39,244 bases of DNA from Hydrogenophilales bacterium. Lineage in GTDB: Bacteria; Pseudomonadota; Gammaproteobacteria; Burkholderiales; Thiobacteraceae. Position numbers and translations under genes: made by a program. The notes beneath the pieces were generated by a model. The model had not been told where the DNA came from. It searched no databases and worked only from the letters and a program-made list of their open reading frames with translations. The stretch is from contig JACRIU010000090.1 in NCBI GenBank assembly GCA_016235775.1, positions 1 to 39,244 of the forward strand, in the 5' to 3' direction. Shown in pieces: positions 24,223-32,800 of the stretch; within the stretch, counting starts at the first letter, position 1, and each line of letters starts with the position of its first letter.

Positions 24223-27072
24223 CTAACGAGGTTTAGAAGCGCGCTTCAATTTCGGCGCGCCGGGCAACAGCGACTTGTACTTCCGATACAACTCAAACAA
24301 AAACGCCACGCGATCAGCGTCATTCTTGAAGCTCTTTTTACCGTAGGCGGCGTCCACCGCTGCGTCGAGTTTTTGGTGGGCTTTCACCAGCGCGGGCGGC
24401 ATGGTGAGCGGGTCGTAGAGATCGGCGAGCGTGGCGTTGGGGAATTGCGCGCGTGCGTCGAGCATGGCTTGGGCGGCGGCTTCGATTTTTTCCTTCAAGA
24501 CTTTCCCTCTCCCGCTTGTGGGAGAGGGTGGCGCGTCAGCGTCGGGAGAGGGTAGGACGGGCCAGGGGAAGTTGTTGTAGACGATGCCTGCTGAGTAGCG
24601 ATAGTCGCTTTTCAAACGGCCCGCGACGTAGCGTAGCCAGGCATTGTGCATGGTGGAGGACAGTACGCCAAAGTGGTACAGCGTCGCATTGGGGGCGATC
24701 TTCACCAGATTGCTACACAGGGTGTCCGGCGATTCAAACCCAAAGGGAACAAACTGCCGCCGTTCCGATGACACCTCGGGCAAAATCAAATAGGTGCTTT
24801 GCGGCATGTTCTCTACATGAAACCGCGTCGGCGTCTCCGCTAATTTACGCGTGGGTGCGCTCTTGCTCGCCAACCGAGACTGCTTCACCGCTTCCACCCG
24901 CGCCATCGCCTCTGGCATCCGCCGCAGTTCATTCGGCGGACACTCGCCTAGCCACAGGCACCAGCGCTCGTAGCCGTTGAGAAATTCGTCCGCGCCCAAC
25001 CAGCGACGAAAATACTTGGCCGCATTCGGCTCAAGCTTCAAAAACTCGTCGCGCTCTTCGGTGGTAAACAAATAGTTGCCGTCGTCAATAGGTTTGTTGC
25101 CTATACCGATCCCCGGCACCTTGCAAATCGGCGTGGAGCGCCGCGTCAGCACCACATCCGGCGCATCCACCAGATACGGATTGATATTCGCGACCGCTAC
25201 AGCATGCGGCTCACCGCGAATGTCTTCGTATTCGTAAATCGTTTTCTTGTCGGCATCAAAAGCGCCGAAGCCGATGATGACGCAATGCACCGCCGCCATA
25301 CCACGCGCTTCGTTGCTCCACTGGAAAGTGCGATGAGCAAAATGAATGTGCATACCTTTGCTCAATAGCCAGCTCCACAGCACGCCGACTTGCTCGCCTT
25401 GGGTGATGCTGTTGGTGGAGACGAAGGCGCAGCGGGTGCGCGCCCTCTCCCCCGGCCCCTCTCCCGCAAGCGGGAGAGGGGAGGTGGTGTAGCGTGCCGC
25501 TTTGACGTACCAGGCAGCGACGAAATCCAACAGGCCGCCGCCTTCGATGCCCTCGAACACCCGGCGCGAATCCTCGCGCTGTTCATCGCTCATAAATTTC
25601 GCTCCCACGAACGGCGGATTGCCAAACACGAAGCTGGCCCGCTCCGCCGGCAGCACATCATTCCAATCCGTGGTCAACGCGTTGCCATGATAAATATGCG
25701 GCGTGCGCTTGAGCGGGATGCGCGCGAAGTACAGGCCGAATTCTTCCGACACTCGAACGTTCATCTGGTGATCCATGAGCCATAGCGCCACCTGGGCGAT
25801 TTGGGCGGGGAACTCTTCGATCTCGATGCCGTAGAACTGGTCTACGTCCACGCCGATAAGCTGTTGTACGTCCACAAGACGCTGGCCGCTTTTCAACTCA
25901 ATCTCAAGAGAAACGCGCAACACTTCAAGTTCGAGCGCGCGCAGTTCGCGGTAGGCGATGACCAGGAAATTGCCGCAGCCGCAGGCGGGGTCGAAGAAGG
26001 TAAGCGTGCGCAGCTTTTTGTGGAACTCGAACAGTTTGTTTTTGTTGTTGCGCACGCGCTGAAATTCGGCGCGCAGCTCGTCCAGGAACAAGGGTTTGAT
26101 GAGCTTGAGGATGTTCTCCTCGCTGGTGTAGTGCGCGCCGAGATTGCGCCGCGCGCGGTCGTCCATGATGCTTTGAAACAGCGCGCCGAAAATGGCGGGG
26201 GAGATGGCGGCCCAATCCAGGGCGCAACAATCGAGTAGCGCGTCGCGCATGGCGGCGTCGAAGGCGGCGATGGGCAGCGTCTCCTCGAACAATTTGCCGT
26301 TCACATAAGGGAAGGCGTTTAATTGCTCGTCGAGGTTTTTCGAGCGCTTGTCTTCCGACGTGTTGAGTACCTGGAAAAACTGCGCCAACTGCGGCCCAAG
26401 GTCGCTGCCATCGAGCGCGGTGCGCTCGTCGAGCCAAAGGCGGAAGCTGCCGGCGGGCTGGTAGATGCCGGTATCTTCGGCGAACAGACAAAACAGCAGG
26501 CGCACCAGCAGCAGCTCCAGCGGGTGGCCTTCGTAGCCGCTGGCCTTGAGCCGGTCGTGCAGGCGGCCCATGCGCTCGGCTGCTTTGATATTGACCGGGT
26601 TTTGCGGCGCGATGACTTGGGTGCGATATCCGGCGATGAAGGCGAAATGCTTGATGTGCTTGTGCAGATCGGCGATCTTGAATTCGGTCTCGGTGTCGTC
26701 TTCCAGATCGTAAAGCCGAAAGCGCTCGAAGTCGGACACCAGGATGTAGCGCGGCAAGTCGCGCTCGGCGATGCCGTCGAAATAATCGGCGGCTTGAGCG
26801 AAGGCTCGGTTGAGATCGGCGCCCCGGCTTTTGTGCTCGATCAGCAGCATGCCTTTCCAAAAGGCGTCAATGCGGCCCTGCTTGAGTTTCTCGCCGGCTC
26901 GGGCGATGGAAACCTGCTTCTCGAAAATGGCGACGCGTTTGCGCTCGATGCCAAACACGGCAAAGAAGTCGTTCCAGAAGCTTTGTGCTTCGGCGCGCTC
27001 GGATTCCTCGCCCGCCCACTTGCGCGAAAATTCATGGGCGCGGCTACGGATTTCGTTCCAGGAAAGCGGCAT
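24223..27072 (-). CDS. MmeI-like type IIL/IIG restriction-modification enzyme
   Basis: This 949-residue single-chain enzyme combines several activities. An N-terminal nuclease has the MmeI motif D69-x9-E79-x-K81 (GRIDAFWKGMLLIEHKS). A helical connector includes HYTSEENILKLIKPL. A gamma-class adenine methyltransferase follows, with motif I FFDPACGCGNFL (about 359-370) and motif IV NPPF (485-488). The C-terminal target-recognition part includes LKSDYRYSAGIVYNNFPWP. It should methylate one strand of an unknown site and cut at a distance. Two stretches, about residues 530-544 (SPLPLAGEGPGER) and 841-857 (within PSPDADAPPSPTSGRGK), are translated palindromic repeats inserted in loops. All catalytic motifs are intact. 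Confidence 0.9.
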   Translation of the reverse strand: MPLSWNEIRSRAHEFSRKWAGEESERAEAQSFWNDFFAVFGIERKRVAIFEKQVSIARAGEKLKQGRIDAFWKGMLLIEHKSRGADLNRAFAQAADYFDGIAERDLPRYILVSDFERFRLYDLEDDTETEFKIADLHKHIKHFAFIAGYRTQVIAPQNPVNIKAAERMGRLHDRLKASGYEGHPLELLLVRLLFCLFAEDTGIYQPAGSFRLWLDERTALDGSDLGPQLAQFFQVLNTSEDKRSKNLDEQLNAFPYVNGKLFEETLPIAAFDAAMRDALLDCCALDWAAISPAIFGALFQSIMDDRARRNLGAHYTSEENILKLIKPLFLDELRAEFQRVRNNKNKLFEFHKKLRTLTFFDPACGCGNFLVIAYRELRALELEVLRVSLEIELKSGQRLVDVQQLIGVDVDQFYGIEIEEFPAQIAQVALWLMDHQMNVRVSEEFGLYFARIPLKRTPHIYHGNALTTDWNDVLPAERASFVFGNPPFVGAKFMSDEQREDSRRVFEGIEGGGLLDFVAAWYVKAARYTTSPLPLAGEGPGERARTRCAFVSTNSITQGEQVGVLWSWLLSKGMHIHFAHRTFQWSNEARGMAAVHCVIIGFGAFDADKKTIYEYEDIRGEPHAVAVANINPYLVDAPDVVLTRRSTPICKVPGIGIGNKPIDDGNYLFTTEERDEFLKLEPNAAKYFRRWLGADEFLNGYERWCLWLGECPPNELRRMPEAMARVEAVKQSRLASKSAPTRKLAETPTRFHVENMPQSTYLILPEVSSERRQFVPFGFESPDTLCSNLVKIAPNATLYHFGVLSSTMHNAWLRYVAGRLKSDYRYSAGIVYNNFPWPVLPSPDADAPPSPTSGRGKVLKEKIEAAAQAMLDARAQFPNATLADLYDPLTMPPALVKAHQKLDAAVDAAYGKKSFKNDADRVAFLFELYRKYKSLLPGAPKLKRASKPR
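24504..24553. repeat. palindromic element inside the MmeI-like gene, C-terminal copy
   Basis: CCCTCTCCCGC-TTGT-GGGAGAGGG followed by a further GGGAGAGGG is inserted in frame just after the NNFPWP motif. It is in the opposite orientation to the other copy, giving PPSPTSGRGK in the protein. Confidence 0.8.
25443..25484. repeat. palindromic element inside the MmeI-like gene, methyltransferase copy
   Basis: The core is a perfect 12-bp inverted repeat, CCCCTCTCCCGC/GCGGGAGAGGGG (25456-25481), with an AA loop. In frame it reads SPLPLAGEGPGER, between the helix ending AAWYVKAARY and the strand CAFVSTNSI of the methyltransferase domain. Confidence 0.85.
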
Positions 27073-27190
27073 GGATTTTCTTTGGCGGTTATTATTCGGG
27101 CTGGATTTGCCTTAAAAACCTAAGCGCCATTCTAACCGCCCAACCTCTCTACTGGATATACTGATGCACGCTCATCGTAAGGAGACGAAT

Positions 27191-27679
27191 TTGTTACGTC
27201 GCACTTTATTCCTGATGGCGCTTTTATTCGCCACTCCCGCTGTGGCGGCAGATGTTATCAATTTCAAAACCGTCAGCTTGGAGCTTGCGCGTGACCTGGC
27301 CCAAGCTGCTGTGGATTCCTGCCGCGCCAGTGGTTATCAAGTCACCGCTATCGTGGTGAATCGCAGCGGCGATGCGCAGGCGATGTTGCGCGACTCGATG
27401 GCGCCGCGCTACACCATGCAGATCGCGCGCGAGAAGGCGGAGGCGGTGATTCTCTCCGGCGTGGCCTCCGGCGAATTCCGCCGGAACCGGCAGGATATCC
27501 GCATGGAGATGAATCACGTGCAAGGCATCCTGGTGCTGGAAGGGGGCTTGCCGATCCGCGCCGGGGGCTCGCTGCTGGGGGCGCTCGGCGTGTCCGGCGC
27601 GCCGGGCGGGGATAAAGACGAGGCTTGCGCGCAGGCCGCGCTGAGCAAACTCCAGGAGCGGCTTGAATTTGCCGAATAA
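27191..27679 (+). CDS. periplasmic GlcG/HbpS-like protein
   Basis: I choose the TTG at 27191, with AAGGAGA at 27179-27185, so the protein begins MLRRTLFLMALLFATPAVAA, a clean Sec signal peptide. An ATG at 27164 would add nine residues and place the ribosome-binding site inside the gene. The mature part has the HbpS/GlcG pattern LARDLAQAAVDSCRASGYQV, AIVVNRSGDAQAMLRDSMAP and IRAGGSLLGALGVSGAPGGD. Members bind haem or small ligands and assemble as octamers; the ligand here is unknown. It overlaps the phosphoribosyltransferase gene by 17 bp. Confidence 0.85.
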   Translation: MLRRTLFLMALLFATPAVAADVINFKTVSLELARDLAQAAVDSCRASGYQVTAIVVNRSGDAQAMLRDSMAPRYTMQIAREKAEAVILSGVASGEFRRNRQDIRMEMNHVQGILVLEGGLPIRAGGSLLGALGVSGAPGGDKDEACAQAALSKLQERLEFAE

Positions 27680-28295
27680 ACCGCCCCGTTGCGAACTGAT
27701 CAGTTGGGGCAAGTTCGCCCAGCTCTCGCGCAAGGTCGCGTTCAAAATCCATAACGCGGGCTTTGAGCCCGATCTGATCATCGCCATCGCGCGTGGCGGA
27801 TATATGCCGGCGCGGGTGTTGGCGGATTATCTGAGCGTGATGAACGTCGCCAGCATCAAGGTCGAGCATTATCACGGCACGAAAAAATCGGCCAGGACGA
27901 TTGTGCGCCACCCCTTACCGGAAAACGTGCAGGGCAAGCGCGTGTTGGTGGTGGATGATGTGAGCGACACTGGCGACACCTTCGACGCCGCATTGCCGCA
28001 TATTCGCGCACGGCTGCCCAAAGCGGAAATCCGCACGGCGGTCTTGCTGCACAAAGCCAGTTGCCCGGATGTGCCGGATTTTTACGCGCACAAAGTCGTG
28101 AAATGGCGCTGGATCATCTATCCCTGGGCGGTGATCGAAGACCTCACGGCCTTTCTCCAGGAAGCGAAGCAACCGATAAAAAATGTGGCGGCCTTCGCCA
28201 AATTGCTGAAAGGACAGCATGGCCTGCACATGCCAAAATCCACGTTGCAAGATGTATTTGATCTGGCTGGAAAAACCCCGCGCTACCGCGAATAG
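27663..28295 (+). CDS. phosphoribosyltransferase (purine-type)
   Basis: This 210-residue enzyme starts at TTG 27663 (AGGAG at 27654-27658; a second TTG at 27669 is equally possible). The PRPP-binding motif VLVVDDVSDTGDTFDAA spans about 94-110, and ELISWGKFAQLSRKVAFKI at the N-terminus is typical of hypoxanthine/xanthine-type enzymes. A DLIIAIARGGYMPARVLAD block supports this. It should transfer phosphoribose from PRPP to a purine base; guanine, hypoxanthine or xanthine preference cannot be told. It overlaps the upstream haem-binding-like gene and is closed by a strong terminator at 28313-28343. Confidence 0.87.
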   Translation: MNLPNKPPRCELISWGKFAQLSRKVAFKIHNAGFEPDLIIAIARGGYMPARVLADYLSVMNVASIKVEHYHGTKKSARTIVRHPLPENVQGKRVLVVDDVSDTGDTFDAALPHIRARLPKAEIRTAVLLHKASCPDVPDFYAHKVVKWRWIIYPWAVIEDLTAFLQEAKQPIKNVAAFAKLLKGQHGLHMPKSTLQDVFDLAGKTPRYRE

Positions 28296-28312
28296 GGAGC
28301 CGCTTCCGCCTC

Positions 28313-28343
28313 AAAAAAAGGGCCCCATGCGGGGCCCTTTTTT
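28313..28343. terminator. bidirectional rho-independent terminator
   Basis: GGGCCCC (28320-28326) and GGGGCCC (28331-28337) form a strong hairpin with an ATGC loop, flanked by an A7 tract upstream and T6 downstream. It lies between convergent genes and can end transcription in both directions. Confidence 0.92.
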
Positions 28344-28369
28344 ATTTCTGGCGGCGTTCGGTCACACCG

Positions 28370-28894
28370 TTACTCTTTGCCCAGGGTGAAGGTTTTCACC
28401 GCATGATCGAACGGCCCCTTGTCGGTCTTGCCCTTGGGCCCGGACAATACGACCATGTATTGGCGGCCGTCTTTCAAATACTGCGCGGTGTGTTTCTCGA
28501 ACTCCTTGTCGCCCTCTTTCCAGGTGGTCATGATGTAATTGCCCGGCTCGCCGGCGATGGTGATGGCCTCCGCTTTGGCCACGGTATGGCCTTTTCCTTC
28601 ATAGCGCTTGTCTTCCGCGCCGATGCGCCATTTTTTGAAATCTTCCAGCGTGAACGTCGCCGGCTGCACCTTGCGCAAATACACGCCCTCCAGCGTCGCG
28701 CCGCTTTTGGCATCCTTGAAGTAAATCATCAATAGCCGGTCGTCGAGATCCTTGTAACCGGGCTGCCAGTTTTGCGGCACATCCATTTCGAATCGGGTTC
28801 CGTGCAGTTTCACCGCATCGGCGGAATACGCCGGCAGCGCGACAGTCAAGGCCAGCAATCCCATTCCCGCAAGCAACGATTTAGTACGCAGCAT
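28370..28894 (-). CDS. secreted hypothetical protein
   Basis: This 174-residue protein has a clear signal peptide (MLRTKSLLAGMGLLALTVAL with PAYSA, cleaved near residue 25). The mature domain has alternating strands (LHGTRFEMDVPQNWQPGYKD; RLLMIYFKDAKSGATLEGVY; AITIAGEPGNYIMTTWKEGD; YLKDGRQYMVVLSGPKGKT) resembling the DUF1795/PsbP-like fold. It contains no cysteine in the mature part and no lipobox. The terminator at 28313-28343 closes it. It is divergent from uppP. Function is unknown; periplasmic location is inferred from the signal peptide. Confidence 0.75.
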   Translation of the reverse strand: MLRTKSLLAGMGLLALTVALPAYSADAVKLHGTRFEMDVPQNWQPGYKDLDDRLLMIYFKDAKSGATLEGVYLRKVQPATFTLEDFKKWRIGAEDKRYEGKGHTVAKAEAITIAGEPGNYIMTTWKEGDKEFEKHTAQYLKDGRQYMVVLSGPKGKTDKGPFDHAVKTFTLGKE

Positions 28895-28965
28895 TTTTGT
28901 CCTCCTCCATTGTTAGTTGAATAACCCTGTCACCGAAGCATCACTGCCCTCCCGGGGACAATCCG

Positions 28966-28971
28966 TATAAT
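28966..28971 (+). promoter_or_regulatory. putative -10 box of uppP
   Basis: A perfect TATAAT lies 28 bp before the uppP ATG in the divergent intergenic region. No good -35 hexamer is visible at the usual distance. Confidence 0.4.
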
Positions 28972-28999
28972 AGTCCTTTTTGACTACCTGGATTTCTTC

Positions 29000-29824
29000 A
29001 TGGATTTCATCTTGCTGCTTAAAGCGCTGGTGCTCGGCATCGTCGAAGGCGTCACCGAATTCTTGCCGATCTCTTCCACCGGCCATTTGATCGTGGTGGG
29101 GGACTTGCTCGATTACAACGACGAGCAAAGCAAGGTGTTTAAAATCGTGATTCAGCTCGCGGCGATTTTGGCGGTGTGCTGGGATTTCCGGGAACGGATC
29201 GGCAAGGTCATCGGCGGCTTGCGCGCCGACCCGCTGCAACAGCGTTTTGCGACCCTGATTTTCGTGGGCTTCCTGCCTGCGCTGGTGCTGGGCTTTTTAT
29301 TCCACAGCACGATCAAGACATACTTGTTCAACCCGATCACTGTGGCGGGCGCGCTGATCGCGGGCGGGCTGTTGATTCTCTACATCGAGAAACGCGCCTA
29401 TCAACCGCGCTACGAAAAAGTGGAGGATATGTCCTGGCGCGAAGCGCTCTCGGTCGGCTTCGCGCAATCGATCGCGATGTTCCCCGGCGTCTCGCGCGCC
29501 GGCGCCACCATCATGGGCGGCTTGATTTTCGGCCTGTCGCGCAAGGCGGCGACCGAGTTCTCGTTCTTCCTCGCCATCCCCACCATGCTGGCGGCGACGG
29601 TGTACGACGTGTACAAAAATTGGGCGCTGCTGCGCGTGGATGATCTGCCGGTGTTCGCCGTCGGTTTCGCCGCCGCCTTCATCGCCGCCATGCTGACGGT
29701 GAAAGGCTTGCTGAAATTCGTCTCCAGCCACACCTTCGTTCCTTTCGCCTGGTATCGCATCGTGTTCGGCGGGGTGGTGCTGGGGACTTATTACTTGGGG
29801 ATTGTGGATTGGTCGCACCCTTGA
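29000..29824 (+). CDS. uppP: undecaprenyl-diphosphatase
   Basis: This 274-residue multi-pass membrane protein has both BacA/UppP signatures: [20 protein letters not shown] (about 13-32) and [10 protein letters not shown] (about 161-170). Hydrophobic helices lie between and after them. It dephosphorylates undecaprenyl-PP at the outer face of the inner membrane and recycles the lipid carrier for peptidoglycan, O-antigen and exopolysaccharide. It also gives bacitracin resistance when abundant. The ATG at 29000 has only a weak ribosome-binding site. It lies convergent to chpA, with a GC-rich palindrome between the two stop codons. Confidence 0.95.
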   Translation: MDFILLLKALVLGIVEGVTEFLPISSTGHLIVVGDLLDYNDEQSKVFKIVIQLAAILAVCWDFRERIGKVIGGLRADPLQQRFATLIFVGFLPALVLGFLFHSTIKTYLFNPITVAGALIAGGLLILYIEKRAYQPRYEKVEDMSWREALSVGFAQSIAMFPGVSRAGATIMGGLIFGLSRKAATEFSFFLAIPTMLAATVYDVYKNWALLRVDDLPVFAVGFAAAFIAAMLTVKGLLKFVSSHTFVPFAWYRIVFGGVVLGTYYLGIVDWSHP

Positions 29825-29840
29825 GCGGGGCAGGGGATGC

Positions 29841-29860
29841 GGGCGAGGCATGCCTCGCCC
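29841..29860. repeat. perfect 20-bp palindrome between uppP and chpA
   Basis: GGGCGAGGCA is followed directly by its reverse complement, with no loop. It lies between the convergent stop codons of uppP and chpA. No T-tract follows, so it is more likely a dispersed repeat or a weak bidirectional terminator than a classical terminator. Confidence 0.75.
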
Positions 29861-29873
29861 CTACAGATGACGT

Positions 29874-32800
29874 TCAAGCCGGTAGCTTCGCGCCTTGCTG
29901 CACAAAATGCGCGATGTACGAAAGCAGCTCTTCTTCCTGATAAGGTTTGCCCAGATACACGTTCACCCCCAGTTCGCGCGCGTAGTTGCGGTGTTTTTCG
30001 GCGGTGCGCGAGGTGATCATGATGATGGGGATGCCGGCGGTGGCGGCGTCGCCGCGCACGTTCTTGGTAAACTCGAAGCCATCCATACGCGGCATTTCGA
30101 TATCCACCAGCATCACCGCCGGGCGATATTCTTGCAGTTGTTGCAGCGCGTCCACGCCGTCTTTGGCGGTGACCACTTGGTAGCCTTCTTTCGACAGCAG
30201 GCGTCCGGTGATTTTGCGCACGGTGAGTGAATCGTCCACCACCATGATGACCGGGGCGGTGACCAGTTCTTCCTGTTTGAAGGTGAGGGTGGGCTGTCCC
30301 GCCGCGGCATGGGGCGTCTCGCGGTGCGCGAGTTGCACCGGGTTGATGATGAGCATGATCTCGCCATTACCCAGCACGGTGGCGCCGGAGATGCCGGAGA
30401 CGCGCGCCAGTTGCGGCCCGATGTTCTTAACCACCACCTCTTGATTGCCCTGCAAGGCATCCACGTGCACCGCCGCGCGGTGCGTACCGCTGCGCAGCAG
30501 GATTACCGAGGAATACGCTTTGGCCTCCGGGGTGGCCTCCATATTGCCCAGCAAGCGCGGCAAATAATGCAGCGGGTAGGTGTTGCCCAGCCACTCGACC
30601 TGGCCGGCCTGATAAATTTCGGCCAACTTGGCGGGTTTCAATTCCTGCACTTGCTCCACCATCGAGGACGACAGCGCGAACTGGTTTTCCCCCGCGCTCA
30701 CCGTCACCACCTGCGTCACCGCCAAGGTGAGCGGCAGATAAATCGTAAACGTAGTGCCCCGGCCTTTGCCGGATTCGACTTCGATGCGGCCGCCGAGCGC
30801 GGCGATTTCATTGCGCACCACGTCCATGCCGACGCCGCGGCCCGATACTTGCGTGACTTCGGCTGCGGTGGAAAAACCCGCCTGGAAAATCATTTCCGTC
30901 AGTTTCGCGGCGGGCACGTCTTCATTCGCGCCGATCAGCCCCTGCTCCACGGCCTCGGCGCGCACGCGATCGAGGTCGATGCCGCCGCCGTCGTCGCGGA
31001 TGATCAGCGCCACCTCGTTGCCTTCCTGGCGCGCCCGCAACTCGATGCCGCCGGTCTCGGCCTTGCCGGCGATTTCGCGGTCGTGCCCGGTTTCAATGCC
31101 GTGCGCCACTGCGTTGCGCAACAGATGCTCGAACGGCGCGGTCATTTTCTCCAGCACCGAACGATCGAGCTCGACGCTCTCGCCTTCGATTTTGAGCGCG
31201 GCCTTCTTGCCCACATCTTTTGCCGTCTGGCGCACGATGCGGTGCAGCCGCTCGGTGATGCTGGACAAGGGCACCATGCGAATGCGCATCAAGCCTTGCT
31301 GCAATTCACGATTGAGCCGCCCTTGCGCGACCAGGGCCGCCTCGGCTTCATCCAGGTTTTTCAATAAGGTCTGCTGCACCGTGGCCACGTCGTTCACGCT
31401 CTCCGCCATCATCCGCGTGATTTCCTGCAAGCGGGTAAAGCGGTCGAATTCGAGCGGATCGAATTGCGTTTCCTGCGCCGCCGAAATGCGCGACTGCATT
31501 TGCGATTCGGCCTGAATTTCCACTTCGCGCAATTGATTGCGCAGCCGGATCACGTTTTCGGTCAAATCCTTGAGCGATTGCTTGAAGTGCAGCATCTCGC
31601 CTTCGATGCGCGAGCGCGTGATGCTCACCTCGCCCGCTTCATTCACCAAGCGATCCACGGTATCGGCGCGCACGCGCAACACGGCGCGCGCGGCGGCCTG
31701 TTCCATCTCGGCCAATATATCCACTTGCGGCAAGGCGGCTTTTGCCGGCCCGCCCAACACCACGGGGGCGGCGGGCGCGACGGGCGCGAGCGCCGCAGCG
31801 GCTTCGACGCTCTCGCCTTTTACCAAGGCCTCGTGCAGATCGCCGACCGCATCGAAATAGCCATCCAGCTCATCGAACAATTCGCCGCCCGGCGTCCCGC
31901 CTTCCACCACGGCCTCGACCCGCGTCTCCATGCGGTGGGTGAGCTCGCCCAGGCGCATGGCGCCCGCCATGCGCGCGGAGCCTTTGAGGGTATGCAGCGC
32001 GCGCTGCAGCGCTTGTGAGGCATCGGTTTGCGCCGGCTTGTCGCGCCAGGCGCGCAACTGGGTTCCGATGAAGGGCATCAATTCCTGCGCCTCTTCCAGG
32101 AACACGGGCAGGAGCTGTTCGTCCACATCGTCTTTGATGCTGCTGTCGATCTCGATCGCGTCGGGTTTTTCTCGCATCGGTACGACCCTCAAGGTGGGTT
32201 GGAGCGGCGCGGATTTCACGGGCGCCGGTTCGGTAATCACTTCGCTCGCCACGGCCTCGACCGGCGGCGCGGCGGGTGCTGCTGCAACAGGTTCTTTGAG
32301 CGCCGGTTCAGTTTCAGGCGGCGCTTCCTGCGCTTCCAACGCCTCCAGCTCCGCCAACTCGCGCGCATTGCGCGCATCGGCCGCCATTTGTTTGAGGTAG
32401 TCGACCAAAAAGCCGGCGGCCGGCGGCGCTTCTCGGCTTTGAATCGCGGTCACCATGCCTTTCAGGCTCACCACCGCGTCTTGCATCGCTTGCAGCGCGC
32501 GCGCATCCAAGCTGCGCGGATTGTGCAGCACATCCATCAGCCATTGTTCCAGGGCGTGCGCGAGATCGGCGGTCGCGGTAAAGCCGACGGTGCTGGAAAT
32601 CCCCGCCAGGGTATGCGCGGCGCGCATGTAGTCGTATTCGACCGGGTGCGCCGGATTCGCTTGGATTTGGGCAAGCCCGCTATCCAAGGTGGCGATGTGG
32701 GTCGCCGCTTCGTCCAGGAAAAGTTGATATAGCCCCGTGCTGATGCTGCTGTCGCCGATCTGGATTTCTTCCGGCGCGGCGGGTATTTCCGGGGTGGAGA

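Noticed and set aside
25925..26860. 311-codon leftward frame within the MmeI-like gene
   Set aside because: It is out of frame with the enzyme carrying all catalytic motifs and has Arg/Ala/His-rich shadow composition.
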